From: Desulfobacteraceae bacterium
GTDB taxonomy: Bacteria; Desulfobacterota; Desulfobacteria; Desulfobacterales; JAABSP01
Assembly: GCA_011390065.1 (NCBI GenBank)
Contig: JAABTD010000008.1
Location: 1-52,588 of the forward strand
Reading direction: 5' to 3'
Length of the DNA: 52,588 bases
Translations under genes and position numbers: made by a program
In this document: piece by piece, positions 23,754 to 34,666 of the stretch
How positions within the stretch are numbered: the stretch's first letter is position 1
Layout: the number at the start of each line of letters is the position of its first letter
The notes under the pieces: model-generated
Seen by the model: only the letters and a program-made list of their open reading frames with translations
Database searches by the model: none
What the model was told of the DNA's origin: nothing

Positions 23754-25583
23754 ATGGGAAAATCGACCAAAGACGACGCGACAGACGACGTTCGCGCCAG
23801 CGGTCAGGACACCCCCTACCAGGAAACCGTGGTGCTTTCCAAAAGGGAAGAGACGCCATTCGTCGGCGACCGGTCCGGCGAATCCGTGGACGACTACCAG
23901 GCTACGGTGGCGCTTCCCCGGGAAACCTATGACGTCGAAAACGACGTGACGGTGAGAACCCTCGAAGACATGCACCAGGAGACGGTTGCCATTTCACGGG
24001 AGGCCATGGGCGTCCAGCCGGATGCAGGGCCCGAAGATTTTTCAGCCACGGATACGGAAAAGTTTTTTTTCCGCCGTCTGGTGGCCAAGAATCACGGGGA
24101 CCGCAAATATCGTTTTTTGGGGAAGCTGGTGGCCGGCGGCATGGGGGCGATCCTCAGAGTGCTGGATCAGGATCTCCAGCGCACTTCGGCCATGAAGGTG
24201 GTTCTGCCGGCTTTCAAAAACCGGGAGGATGCCTTGACCGGGTTTATCGCCGAGGCCAAGATTACCGGATTGCTGGAGCATCCCAACGTTATCCCGGTCC
24301 ACGAACTGGGACTGACCGAGGATGAAGGCGTTTACTTTACCATGAAGCTGGCCCAGGGGGAAGCCCTCAACGAGATCCTCGATCGACTCCGGTCAGGGGA
24401 TCCCGAAGCCCTCGAAACCTTTACCACTTACCCCCTTCTGAGCATTTTCAGAAAGGTGTGCGACGCCGTCTCTTACGCGCATTCCAAAAACATTATCCAT
24501 CAGGACATCAAGCCGCACAACATCATGGTCGGGCAATACGGAGAGGTGCTCCTCATGGACTGGGGCCTTGCGCGCTACATCGGCGATCCGGACAAAGAAC
24601 CCGATCCCGGACAGCGGGAGCTGATCAAGGACTTTCTCGGCATCCTCAAAAGCGACGACGACGTTATAAAGGGCTCTCCGGTCTATATGGCGCCGGAACA
24701 GGTGATGGGCGTAGGGGCCGGCCTGGATAAGCAAACGGATATTTTTTTGCTGGGCGCCGCCATGTACCATGCGTTCACCCTGACCCCGCCTTATTTCGGC
24801 GGCAGCATCCAGGCGGTTTTTGAGAAGGCCCGGAACGTCGACCTGATCCCGCCCGACCGCAGAACGCCGGAACGCCAGATTCCGGAAGAGATCTGCCGGA
24901 TCATCCTCAAAGCCATGGCCGCCGACAAAGCCGACCGGTACGAGACGGTGGAGGCGATGGGCGAGGATATCGACGACCTCATCGCCGGCAAATGGTCCCG
25001 ACAGGAGAAAAAGCGTTTCGCCGCCGGCGAGACGCTCATGACGGAAGGGGAGGTCGGAAACGAAGCCTACCTCATCCTGAGCGGCAAAGTCCAGGTCGTC
25101 AAAGGGACGGGGGAGGGCGCCGTTGTTCTCTCCACCCTCGGTCCCGGAGACATTGTGGGCGAAATGTCGCTGATTGCGCAGGCGCCCCGCTCGGCGGGGG
25201 TCAAGGCCCTGGAGGAGACCGAGGCGGCCGTGCTGACGCAGCATCTGCTGACCCAGAACCTCAAGAAGCTGCCGCCCTATATGGAAAAGATCGTTGCCAC
25301 ATTGACCGACCGGCTCCGGATTGCCAATGAAAACATCCATCCCCATGCCGCCGCCGACCCAACCGGCGTGATCATCAAGCAGCTCCGCCTCCTCCTGAGA
25401 TACCGCGCAGGAAATGGGCGGAAAGCGGCCTTGGCCCCTCTGATGGAGATGGTTCAGGAGATCGCTCATGACTTGGGTCTCCCGGGTTCCCGGGTGAAGG
25501 AGGTTCTGACCCGGGCCGGTGAACAGGGCCTCATCATCGTCCGCGGGGACCATGTCGCTCTGGATGATGCCGCAATCCTCTGA
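23754..25583 (+). CDS. Ser/Thr protein kinase with C-terminal cyclic-nucleotide-binding domain
   Basis: A 609-residue cytoplasmic protein. The N-terminal ~90 residues hold four T-V motifs (QETVVLS 23-29, QATVALP 49-55, DVTVRTL 64-70, QETVAIS 75-81). The kinase domain spans about 118-415: Gly loop VAGGMGAI, ATP-anchoring Lys in AMKVV (K148), catalytic HQDIKPHN (249-256), DWG in place of DFG (269-271) and APE (313-315). HQD instead of HRD makes it a non-RD kinase. Residues about 420-505 form a cNMP-binding domain (FAAGETLMTEGEVGNEAYLI; phosphate-binding cassette GEMSLIAQAPRSAG), followed by a C-terminal helical region that may be a winged helix. AAGGAAAAGACGAG precedes the ATG. Confidence 0.94.
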   Translation: MGKSTKDDATDDVRASGQDTPYQETVVLSKREETPFVGDRSGESVDDYQATVALPRETYDVENDVTVRTLEDMHQETVAISREAMGVQPDAGPEDFSATDTEKFFFRRLVAKNHGDRKYRFLGKLVAGGMGAILRVLDQDLQRTSAMKVVLPAFKNREDALTGFIAEAKITGLLEHPNVIPVHELGLTEDEGVYFTMKLAQGEALNEILDRLRSGDPEALETFTTYPLLSIFRKVCDAVSYAHSKNIIHQDIKPHNIMVGQYGEVLLMDWGLARYIGDPDKEPDPGQRELIKDFLGILKSDDDVIKGSPVYMAPEQVMGVGAGLDKQTDIFLLGAAMYHAFTLTPPYFGGSIQAVFEKARNVDLIPPDRRTPERQIPEEICRIILKAMAADKADRYETVEAMGEDIDDLIAGKWSRQEKKRFAAGETLMTEGEVGNEAYLILSGKVQVVKGTGEGAVVLSTLGPGDIVGEMSLIAQAPRSAGVKALEETEAAVLTQHLLTQNLKKLPPYMEKIVATLTDRLRIANENIHPHAAADPTGVIIKQLRLLLRYRAGNGRKAALAPLMEMVQEIAHDLGLPGSRVKEVLTRAGEQGLIIVRGDHVALDDAAIL

Positions 25584-25606
25584 CGCGGACCCGCCGACCT
25601 GCGCTT

Positions 25607-27007
25607 TCAGCTTTTGAACGCCTCTTTCTGGATATCGTACTTGAGAAGGAGTTTGTGGAGCTGACGGGTGCTGATGCCGGCTTCCGTGGCGGAGCGGTTG
25701 ATTTTGCCCCGGTTCCGGGACAGGAGATCCATGAGATATTGCTGCTCGAAGGCCTCCACGGCGGCTCGGCGGGCGTCCGCAAGGGGGGCTGAGGCGTCCA
25801 CAGGCATCCAGGCGCCGGCCTCCCGGGCGAACAGTTCTGCGGGAAAGCTTTCCGGGGTGAGCACCGGAGACGTTTCCAGGATATAGGCCCTTTCGACGAG
25901 ATTTTCCAGTTCCCGTATATTGCCCGGCCAGTCATACTCCTTCATCGCCTCGATCACATGGGGATGGACTTCCCGGATATCCTTCTGGATATCCCGGTTG
26001 AGCCGTTTCAGGAACACCTCCACAAACAGTGGGATATCTTCCCGCCGCTGCTTGAGCGGCGGAATCTCGATGGGGAAGACATTCAGGCGATAGTAGAGGT
26101 CCTTCCGAAACGACCCTTCCCGGCTCATTTCCCGGAGGTTCTCGTTGGTGGCGGCGATGACCCGGGCGTTGCTTTCGAGCATCTCTTCACCCCCGAGACG
26201 GCTGAAGGTATGGTCCTGGAGCACCTGCAGGAGTTTGGCTTGAGCCGCCGGCGTGATGGTGCCCACCTCGTCCAGAAAAATGGTCCCGTTCCGGGCGATT
26301 TCGAATCTTCCCAGCTTGCGCTTGACGGCGCCGGTGAAAGCGCCTTTTTCGTGGCCGAACAATTCGGCTTCCAGCAGCGTGTCGGGGATGGCGCCGCAGT
26401 GGACGCTGATGAACTGGGCGTTCTCGCGCTGGCTATGGCGATGGATGAGACGCGCCAGGACGCCCTTGCCGGTGCCGGTCTCCCCCGTTAACAAGACGAT
26501 GGTGTTGGTGGGGGCCACAGACCGCACTTTTTCGTAGACCCCCTTCATGATCGCACATTTGGTCTGCACGAGGCAGAGGCTGTCGGCTTTCCAGAACTGT
26601 CCCCTGAGATAATCCAGTTCCGATTGGAGAAGGACGGTATTCTGTATGGTTTCGATCACAAATCTTATCTCTTCCGGATCCAGAGGCAGGGACAGGTAAT
26701 CCCTGGCCCCCGCCTTGACGGCCTGAAAGGCCAGTCGGACCCGTTCCCGTGACGATATCACCACAATCTCCATGGCCGGATAGATGTCCCAGAAGAATTG
26801 CAGCGTCTCCTTGACAGGTCGTTCCGGACGGGTCAACTCCGACATTTCGAGATCCAGCATCACGATGTCGTAACGGCGGTGGTGCAGCTTTTCTCTGGCC
26901 CCTGCCAGATGCCCTGCCCGTTCAATGCGATTGCCGACCGACAGAAGGGATTGTCGGATCAGATCGTATGCGTTGTCTGCTGCTGTGACCACCAAAAACG
27001 ACCGCAT
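25607..27007 (-). CDS. sigma-54-dependent response regulator (REC-AAA+-HTH)
   Basis: A 466-residue NtrC-type activator. An N-terminal receiver domain has the likely phosphoacceptor Asp in DIVMLDLEM. The AAA+ domain shows Walker A GETGTGKG, the sigma-54-contacting GAFTGA loop and Walker B IFLDEV. A C-terminal Fis-type helix-turn-helix reads INRSATEAGISTRQLHKLL. The ATG at 27007 is preceded by AGGAGAAGG; a GTG directly before it is less likely. It converges on the kinase gene with 23 bases between stops. Possible phosphodonor is the nearby hybrid kinase, but the EamA gene lies between them. Confidence 0.96.
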   Translation of the reverse strand: MRSFLVVTAADNAYDLIRQSLLSVGNRIERAGHLAGAREKLHHRRYDIVMLDLEMSELTRPERPVKETLQFFWDIYPAMEIVVISSRERVRLAFQAVKAGARDYLSLPLDPEEIRFVIETIQNTVLLQSELDYLRGQFWKADSLCLVQTKCAIMKGVYEKVRSVAPTNTIVLLTGETGTGKGVLARLIHRHSQRENAQFISVHCGAIPDTLLEAELFGHEKGAFTGAVKRKLGRFEIARNGTIFLDEVGTITPAAQAKLLQVLQDHTFSRLGGEEMLESNARVIAATNENLREMSREGSFRKDLYYRLNVFPIEIPPLKQRREDIPLFVEVFLKRLNRDIQKDIREVHPHVIEAMKEYDWPGNIRELENLVERAYILETSPVLTPESFPAELFAREAGAWMPVDASAPLADARRAAVEAFEQQYLMDLLSRNRGKINRSATEAGISTRQLHKLLLKYDIQKEAFKS

Positions 27008-27059
27008 CACCTTCTCCTCATGCGGAGTTGTTCATCATAAAATCCTGACCGGCCAATGG

Positions 27060-27977
27060 TCAGGGGCGACGCGCAGCGCCCGCAAAAAAACCGAGTCGGA
27101 TTTGAAACTGGGAGAGAAGCATGCCTCCCAGCATCAATGCGCACCCTGTCAGGCCGCGCAAGGAGAGCGTCTCACCCAGGATCATCCACCCCGCCAGAGC
27201 CGCGAATGCGGCTTCCAGGCTCAGGATGATGGCTGCATGGGTCGGATGGGCCTTTTGCTGGGCCACCACCTGAAGGGTATAGGCCACGCCCACCGAGCCG
27301 ACGCCCCCGTAGAAGATCGGGACCGCCGCCAGGCGGAGCCCTTCCAGGGCGATGGTCTCCGTCGCCGCGGCGGTGATCAGACTGATCAGTGAACAGGCCA
27401 CGAACTGGCAAAAGGCCAGTTGAACGGCATCGACCCGGGGGGAGAACCGAGCCAGGATGTGAACATGGGCCGCCCAGAAAAATGCACCGATCAGCACCAG
27501 GAAATCGCCGAAGGCGATGGAAATCCCCTGGGTGATGCTCAACAGGTAAAGGCCCCAGGCGGCCAGAACCGCCCCGATCCAGGTCCCCAGATCGGGCCGC
27601 TGGCGCCAGATCAATCCCATGATCGGCACGATCACCACGTAAAGACCGGTGATGAAGCCGGCTTTTCCCGCCGTGGTGTAGACCAGCCCCACCTGCTGGA
27701 GGGAGGCCCCGAAGTACAAGGCCAGCCCGGCGATAATGCCGCCGGAAAGAAGGGTCCCGGCGCCGGCGGCAGGGGGATCCGTTTGACGTCCTTTTCGCCG
27801 GAGATGATTGAAAGCCATCAAAGGAAGGAGAGACAGGCTTCCCAGGGCGAATCGTACGCCGTTGAAGGTGAAAGGCCCCACATGATCCATGCCCACCCGT
27901 TGCGCGACAAAAGCGGAACCCCAAATGGCGGCGGTCAGCAGCAATAGGCAATTGGCTTTGATTGTTTCCGGGTTCAT
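27060..27977 (-). CDS. EamA/DMT superfamily transporter
   Basis: A 305-residue inner-membrane protein with about ten helices made of two EamA repeats (LLLTAAIWGSAFVAQRVG and LVLIGAFFWAAHVHILARF start the halves). Such proteins move metabolites or amino acids outward; the substrate cannot be read from sequence. ATG at 27977 is chosen for its GGAGAGGG; the frame extends to 28022. It sits between two signalling genes on the same strand, but no functional tie is visible. Confidence 0.92.
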   Translation of the reverse strand: MNPETIKANCLLLLTAAIWGSAFVAQRVGMDHVGPFTFNGVRFALGSLSLLPLMAFNHLRRKGRQTDPPAAGAGTLLSGGIIAGLALYFGASLQQVGLVYTTAGKAGFITGLYVVIVPIMGLIWRQRPDLGTWIGAVLAAWGLYLLSITQGISIAFGDFLVLIGAFFWAAHVHILARFSPRVDAVQLAFCQFVACSLISLITAAATETIALEGLRLAAVPIFYGGVGSVGVAYTLQVVAQQKAHPTHAAIILSLEAAFAALAGWMILGETLSLRGLTGCALMLGGMLLSQFQIRLGFFAGAARRP

Positions 27978-28043
27978 TCCCTCTCCAGCCGATCTGATGT
28001 CAACGTTATAGAGGCAGTGCAATAACGCGATTGTCGCCTGTCG

Positions 28044-30575
<2,532 letters not shown>

Positions 30576-30662
30576 GGTATGGTGAATTGACGGATAAACC
30601 TCAATATGAAGCCCATTCTATACATCTTCTGTAAAAATCATTCAATAGGAGAGGGGGAGGAA

Positions 30663-31454
30663 ATGAGTGAGCGACCTGTTGTGATCGTGACCGGCGCATC
30701 CCGGGGCATGGGGGCCGAGGCGGCCCGGTGGCTCGGCAGGGCCGGCGCCGCCGTGGCGTTGACGGCCCGGAATCAGACAGCCCTCGATGAAGTGGCTGCG
30801 GATCTGGCCCAACACGGCGGGGATTCCATGACCCTTCCTGCCGATGTATCAGATCCTGCATCCTGCATCCATGTGACTGAGCAGGTCCTGGAACGGTTTG
30901 GCCGCCTGGACGGCCTGATCAACAACGCCGGGATCCTCGAACCGGTGGTCCCTGTAAGGATGGCGGATGTGGGCGCCTGGCGGCACAACATCGAAGTGAA
31001 TCTGATGGGCTCTTTCTACATGATATCGGCCGTCCTGGCTCCTCTCCGCAAGCGCCGGGGCCGGATCGTCAATGTCAGCAGCGGCGCTGCGGTCAACGCC
31101 GTGGCCGGATGGAGCGCCTACTGCGCGGCCAAGGCGGGCCTGACCCATTTCACCCGGGTGCTGGCCGTGGAAGAACCTGATGTGACGGCCATTTCCCTCC
31201 GACCGGGGGTGGTCGATACCCAAATGCAGGGCGTGATCCGGGAGAAGGGGCCCGGCAACATGGACCCCGACAAAACCGATTACTTCCAGAATCTGAAGGC
31301 GGAGGGGAAGCTGGCGCCGCCGGAGATCCCGGCCCGGTCCATGGCATGGCTGGCGCTGCGGGCGCCCGTGGAATGGAGCGGCCGGTTTATGGAATACGAC
31401 GACCCCGAGATCCTCGACCCGGCCCGGGAAATGCTGGGGGAAAGTTTGCGCTGA
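30663..31454 (+). CDS. short-chain dehydrogenase/reductase
   Basis: A 263-residue NAD(P)-dependent oxidoreductase. Cofactor-binding TGASRGMG (residues 10-17), the NNAG motif, catalytic Ser in VNVSSGAA and the Y-x-x-x-K pair in YCAAK are all present. The ATG at 30663 has GAGAGGGGGAGG immediately upstream, so the longer open frame from 30606 is not used. Substrate unknown. It may be cotranscribed with the flavoredoxin gene 82 bases downstream. Confidence 0.94.
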   Translation: MSERPVVIVTGASRGMGAEAARWLGRAGAAVALTARNQTALDEVAADLAQHGGDSMTLPADVSDPASCIHVTEQVLERFGRLDGLINNAGILEPVVPVRMADVGAWRHNIEVNLMGSFYMISAVLAPLRKRRGRIVNVSSGAAVNAVAGWSAYCAAKAGLTHFTRVLAVEEPDVTAISLRPGVVDTQMQGVIREKGPGNMDPDKTDYFQNLKAEGKLAPPEIPARSMAWLALRAPVEWSGRFMEYDDPEILDPAREMLGESLR

Positions 31455-31536
31455 CGCGGCCGGCCATGTATACTGAATGGAGACACGGTCGGTTTTCAAT
31501 TGACATGAATCGCAGCGGAACCACAGGAGGCATTCC

Positions 31537-32106
31537 ATGAAAAAATCCATCGGCGCCAAGACCCTTCTCTACCCCGCCCCCGTTCTGGTGGTGGGGACCT
31601 ACGACGACAAGGGGCATCCCAACGTGATGACCGCCGCCTGGGGCGGGATTTGCTGTTCCAAGCCCCCCTGCGTGATGGTCGCCCTTCGGAAGGCGACCTA
31701 CTCTTATGCCGGCATCGAGGGCAACCGGGCTTTTACCATCAGCATCCCCTCGACGGCCCACGCCAAAGAGGCGGATTTCTTCGGCATGGCTTCCGGGAAA
31801 AACACCGATAAATTCGCCAGATCCGGGCTGACGGCGGCCCAAAGCGATCTCGTCAACGCCCCTTACGTGGCGGAATTTCCCGTGGTGCTGGAATGCGAAC
31901 TGCGCCACGCCTTCGAGTTGGGCCTCCACACCCAGTTCGTGGGGGAGGTCATGGACGTCAAGGCCGACCCCGAAGTGCTGGGGGACGACGGTCTGCCGGA
32001 TATGGAAAAAATCCAGCCCATGCTCTTCGCCCCCGAATCCCGCAAATACTACGGCGTCGGCGCCATCATCGGCGAGGCCTTTTCCATGGGGAAAGGGATT
32101 GGATAA
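31537..32106 (+). CDS. flavoredoxin / flavin reductase family protein
   Basis: A 189-residue FMN-binding protein of the flavin reductase-like family. Family blocks are the N-terminal PAPVLVVGTYDDKGHPNVMTAAWGG and the following CCSKPPCVMVALRK, plus FVGEVMDVKAD. Flavoredoxins in sulfate reducers act as electron carriers or transfer electrons to other proteins. CACAGGAGG precedes the ATG. The MTH938-like gene follows after six bases, so they share a transcript. Confidence 0.93.
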   Translation: MKKSIGAKTLLYPAPVLVVGTYDDKGHPNVMTAAWGGICCSKPPCVMVALRKATYSYAGIEGNRAFTISIPSTAHAKEADFFGMASGKNTDKFARSGLTAAQSDLVNAPYVAEFPVVLECELRHAFELGLHTQFVGEVMDVKADPEVLGDDGLPDMEKIQPMLFAPESRKYYGVGAIIGEAFSMGKGIG

Positions 32107-32112
32107 TCCGTC

Positions 32113-32454
32113 ATGTTGAAAAACTATCGTTTTGGCAGCATCGAAGCCAAAGGCAAAACCTACACCGACGACATCAAGGTCATCGACGGCGAGGTGGTCC
32201 CCGACTGGTGGCGGAACAGCGGGCACCGGCTGGCTGCGGCCGACATCCAGGACATCCTCACGGCCGATCCCGATATCCTGGTGATCGGCAAAGGCAATTC
32301 CGGCAACATGGCCGTTCCGGATTCGGTGGCGGACAAGATCCGGGAAGCGGGGATCGAGCTGGTCGCCGAAAATACAGGCTCGGCCGTGGAGACCTTCAAC
32401 CGGCTGCTGGACGAGGGAAAAAATGTCGCCGGCGGCTTTCACCTGACCTGTTGA
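32113..32454 (+). CDS. MTH938/NDUFAF3-like domain protein (DUF498)
   Basis: A 113-residue protein of the MTH938 fold, recognisable from FGSIEAKGKTYTDDIKV, the Trp-rich VVPDWWRNSGHRL and the conserved DPDILVIGKGNSGNM stretch. The mitochondrial homologue helps assemble complex I, but bacterial stand-alone members have no firm role. It follows flavoredoxin directly. About 107 bases with a large palindrome separate it from the selenoprotein gene. Confidence 0.92.
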   Translation: MLKNYRFGSIEAKGKTYTDDIKVIDGEVVPDWWRNSGHRLAAADIQDILTADPDILVIGKGNSGNMAVPDSVADKIREAGIELVAENTGSAVETFNRLLDEGKNVAGGFHLTC

Positions 32455-32477
32455 CCCCCTGTTTTTGTGGGGAGCGG

Positions 32478-32504
32478 GTAGGGGCGAAAATTTTTCGCCC
32501 CTAC
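32478..32504. repeat. perfect 27-bp palindromic element (REP-like)
   Basis: A 13-bp inverted repeat (GTAGGGGCGAAAA and its exact complement) around one central base. The arm sequence resembles the GTAGGGGCG-type palindromes dispersed between genes in many bacterial genomes. It can also form a strong hairpin with the T run in one arm and may attenuate transcription between the MTH938-like gene and the selenoprotein gene. A short T-rich stretch follows at 32531-32538. Confidence 0.75.
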
Positions 32505-32561
32505 GGTTACCCGGTCCAAAATGGGGGGTGTTATTTTTCATGCATTCCAAAGGAGACATAG

Positions 32562-33197
32562 ATGACAGATCCCGCGGCGCTGGAAATCTTTTCGGACTAT
32601 ATCTGACCCTGGTGCTATTTCATCACCGGGCGTGTTGAGAGACTGAAAACCGAATTCGAGATCGATGTTCACTGGGTCGCCTTTCCCCTCCACCCCGAAA
32701 CGCCGGAGGAAGGGCGGTCCCTGGAGGACCTGTTCGCCGGCCGGCCGGTGGACATCCCGGCCATGCTCGACCGGCTCCGGCGGACGGCCGAGGACCTGGG
32801 ACTGGCTTTCGGCGACCGAACCGTGATCTACAACAGCCGCAAGGCCCAGGAGCTGGGAAAATGGGCCGAGGAGAAGGGAAGAGGGGACGCATTCCACCAC
32901 GCCGCCTTCCACGCCTATTTCGCGGAAGGGAAAAACATCGCCAAGATGGACGTGCTCACGGATTTGGCCGAAGCGGTGGGCCTCTCCGGAGAGGAGGCCC
33001 GTCGGGCGATGGAAGATGGCCGATACCGTGCGGCGGTGGACGCCGACTGGAACCGGTCCCGGGAACTGGGCGTTACGGCGGTCCCGACCTTCATCCTCGA
33101 CGGCCGGCGGCTGGTGGGGGCCCAACCCTACGAGACATTGGAGAAACTCCTGGACGACAACCAGGTAGCGAGGCGCGATGGATCCGACACAACTTGA
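32562..33197 (+). CDS. DsbA/FrnE-family thiol oxidoreductase, selenoprotein (Sec-Pro-Trp-Cys active site)
   Basis: A 211-residue DsbA-fold protein with an in-frame TGA at 32604-32606. The frame reads MTDPAALEIFSDYI-TGA-PWCYFITGRVERLK, so TGA falls exactly where FrnE-type proteins have the first Cys of C-P-W-C; reading it as selenocysteine (residue 15) gives a U-P-W-C redox centre. Downstream is a complete family sequence including the cis-Pro loop VTAVPTF, so this is not decay. The ATG has AAAGGAG upstream. No Sec signal peptide: cytoplasmic, like FrnE. It overlaps the M3 peptidase gene by 20 bases. A gene caller that stops at TGA would start it wrongly at 32748. Confidence 0.9.
32618..32640 (+). 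promoter_or_regulatory. candidate bacterial SECIS hairpin for the DsbA-like selenoprotein
   Basis: Beginning 12 bases after the TGA, 32618-32622 pairs with 32636-32640 (one G-U), then after one T-T mismatch 32624-32626 pairs with 32632-32634, leaving loop CGGGC. The first loop G is 22 bases past the TGA, as expected for a bacterial SECIS. A competing hairpin at 32607-32630 (CCC and GGTG pairing with CACC and GGG) is also possible. Confidence 0.6.
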
Positions 33198-34662
33198 GGC
33201 CCGGCTTCTCGACCTCAACTACCGGTGGAGCGCCGACGCCCTGGACCTCTGGCGGGGCGTTTCAACGCCCAAAAACGGCTACCGAATTTACGACGAGGAA
33301 GGGGATCTCCTCCGCATCGAGAACCTTGCGGTCATCGACGCCTCGCCCGACGACGGCGCGTCGACGATGTATCGATCCCGCCTCAAACACGCCCTGATCG
33401 ACCATTATCTCCAGCGGACCATGCTGCCCCACGAGCTGGAGATGCGGACCTGGATGCGCGGCGCCAGGGCCGTGGTCAACGGTGAGCGGATCACGTTCGG
33501 GGAGATCATCCCCTGGTGCCAGAAATCAAGCACTTTTGAGACCCGCCGGATCCTCCAGAAAGAAACCGGCCCCCTCTGCAAATTTCTCAAGCCCTTTGCC
33601 CTCAATTACTGGACCCTTGTCCTGGAGATGCTGACCGGGGAACTGGGATTTGCAAACTACCTCGATTATTGCGGTCGGAAAAAAGGGATCGATTACGAGC
33701 GGTTTTACACTCTGGCCGGAGAATTGCTGGAAAAGACCGACGCCGTCTATTTCCCCGTCATGGCGGCATGGACCCGCCGCCGGTTCAACCGGCCCCTATC
33801 GGATCTCAACCGGTTCGACAGCATCAAACTGCTGTGTCTGGAGGAATTCGACGATCGATATCCTGCTTCCGATCTGAGGGCATATCTCCTGTTTTTTGAA
33901 AAATGGGGCATCGATTTCGCGGCCTTGCCCAATCTCCGGCTCGAATTGGGGGCCGAAACCGAAAAAACCGCCCAAGGCATGAGTTTTTTCCTGAAAGTGC
34001 CGGAGGAAATCCATGTGCTGATGCGGCCCGAAGGCGGGTGGATCGATCTGGAGACCCTGTTTCACGAGCTGGGCCATGGTCTCTCGGCGGTCTACACCTC
34101 GCCGGCGCTCCCCGCCGTGGACCGGAACATGGCCACCTCCTTCAGCCTCTCCGAGGCCTTCGCCTTCCTACTTCAACGCGCCGTCCTGTCCCGGCCGTTT
34201 CTTACGGAGGTCATGGGGTGCGACGAGAGGACGGCCGCGGCCCTCGGCTATCACCGGACCCTCCGGGATCTCTCGGCGTTTCGCCGGTATGCGGCCAAGT
34301 TCATCTCGGAATACGAGATGTTTTCCGGCACGGATCTGGCCGACGGCCGTCCCTATGCCGATCTCATGGCCCGACATACCGGCTTCTATCACCAGCCCGA
34401 ATCCCACCTCTTCGACCTGGTCCCCGAATTCTACAGCCTCGACTATATGCTGGGCTGGATGGGGGCGGCCATGATGGAGGAGACGCTAAAGGCCCGGTTC
34501 GGAAATCGATGGTTTTTCCAGGCCGAGACGGGAGATCTTCTGAAAAGGTGGTGGTCCCAGGGGAATCGGTGCGACATCTTCGGGTTTCTGGAGAAAAACG
34601 GGTTGGGACCGCTGACCCCGGCCCCGTTGCTGACGCGCTGGCAGGACGCGCTCGGACCCTGA
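33178..34662 (+). CDS. M3-family (oligoendopeptidase F/thimet-like) metallopeptidase
   Basis: A 494-residue cytoplasmic zinc peptidase. The zinc motif H296-E-L-G-H300 is followed 26 residues later by E326 in FSLSEAFAF, the expected third ligand. The C-terminal half (FISEYEMFSG, FYHQPESHLFDLVPEFYSLDY) follows M3 peptidase layout. It is shorter than PepF (about 600 residues) because the N-terminal region is reduced. The ATG lies inside the end of the selenoprotein gene with 20 bases overlap, suggesting coupled translation. Confidence 0.88.
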   Translation: MDPTQLEARLLDLNYRWSADALDLWRGVSTPKNGYRIYDEEGDLLRIENLAVIDASPDDGASTMYRSRLKHALIDHYLQRTMLPHELEMRTWMRGARAVVNGERITFGEIIPWCQKSSTFETRRILQKETGPLCKFLKPFALNYWTLVLEMLTGELGFANYLDYCGRKKGIDYERFYTLAGELLEKTDAVYFPVMAAWTRRRFNRPLSDLNRFDSIKLLCLEEFDDRYPASDLRAYLLFFEKWGIDFAALPNLRLELGAETEKTAQGMSFFLKVPEEIHVLMRPEGGWIDLETLFHELGHGLSAVYTSPALPAVDRNMATSFSLSEAFAFLLQRAVLSRPFLTEVMGCDERTAAALGYHRTLRDLSAFRRYAAKFISEYEMFSGTDLADGRPYADLMARHTGFYHQPESHLFDLVPEFYSLDYMLGWMGAAMMEETLKARFGNRWFFQAETGDLLKRWWSQGNRCDIFGFLEKNGLGPLTPAPLLTRWQDALGP

Positions 34663-34666
34663 TACG

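Noticed and set aside
32604-32606. In-frame TGA in the DsbA-like gene considered as pseudogene mutation
   Set aside because: TGA falls precisely on the active-site Cys position, the downstream frame is intact and a SECIS-like hairpin follows; a second Sec gene is nearby.
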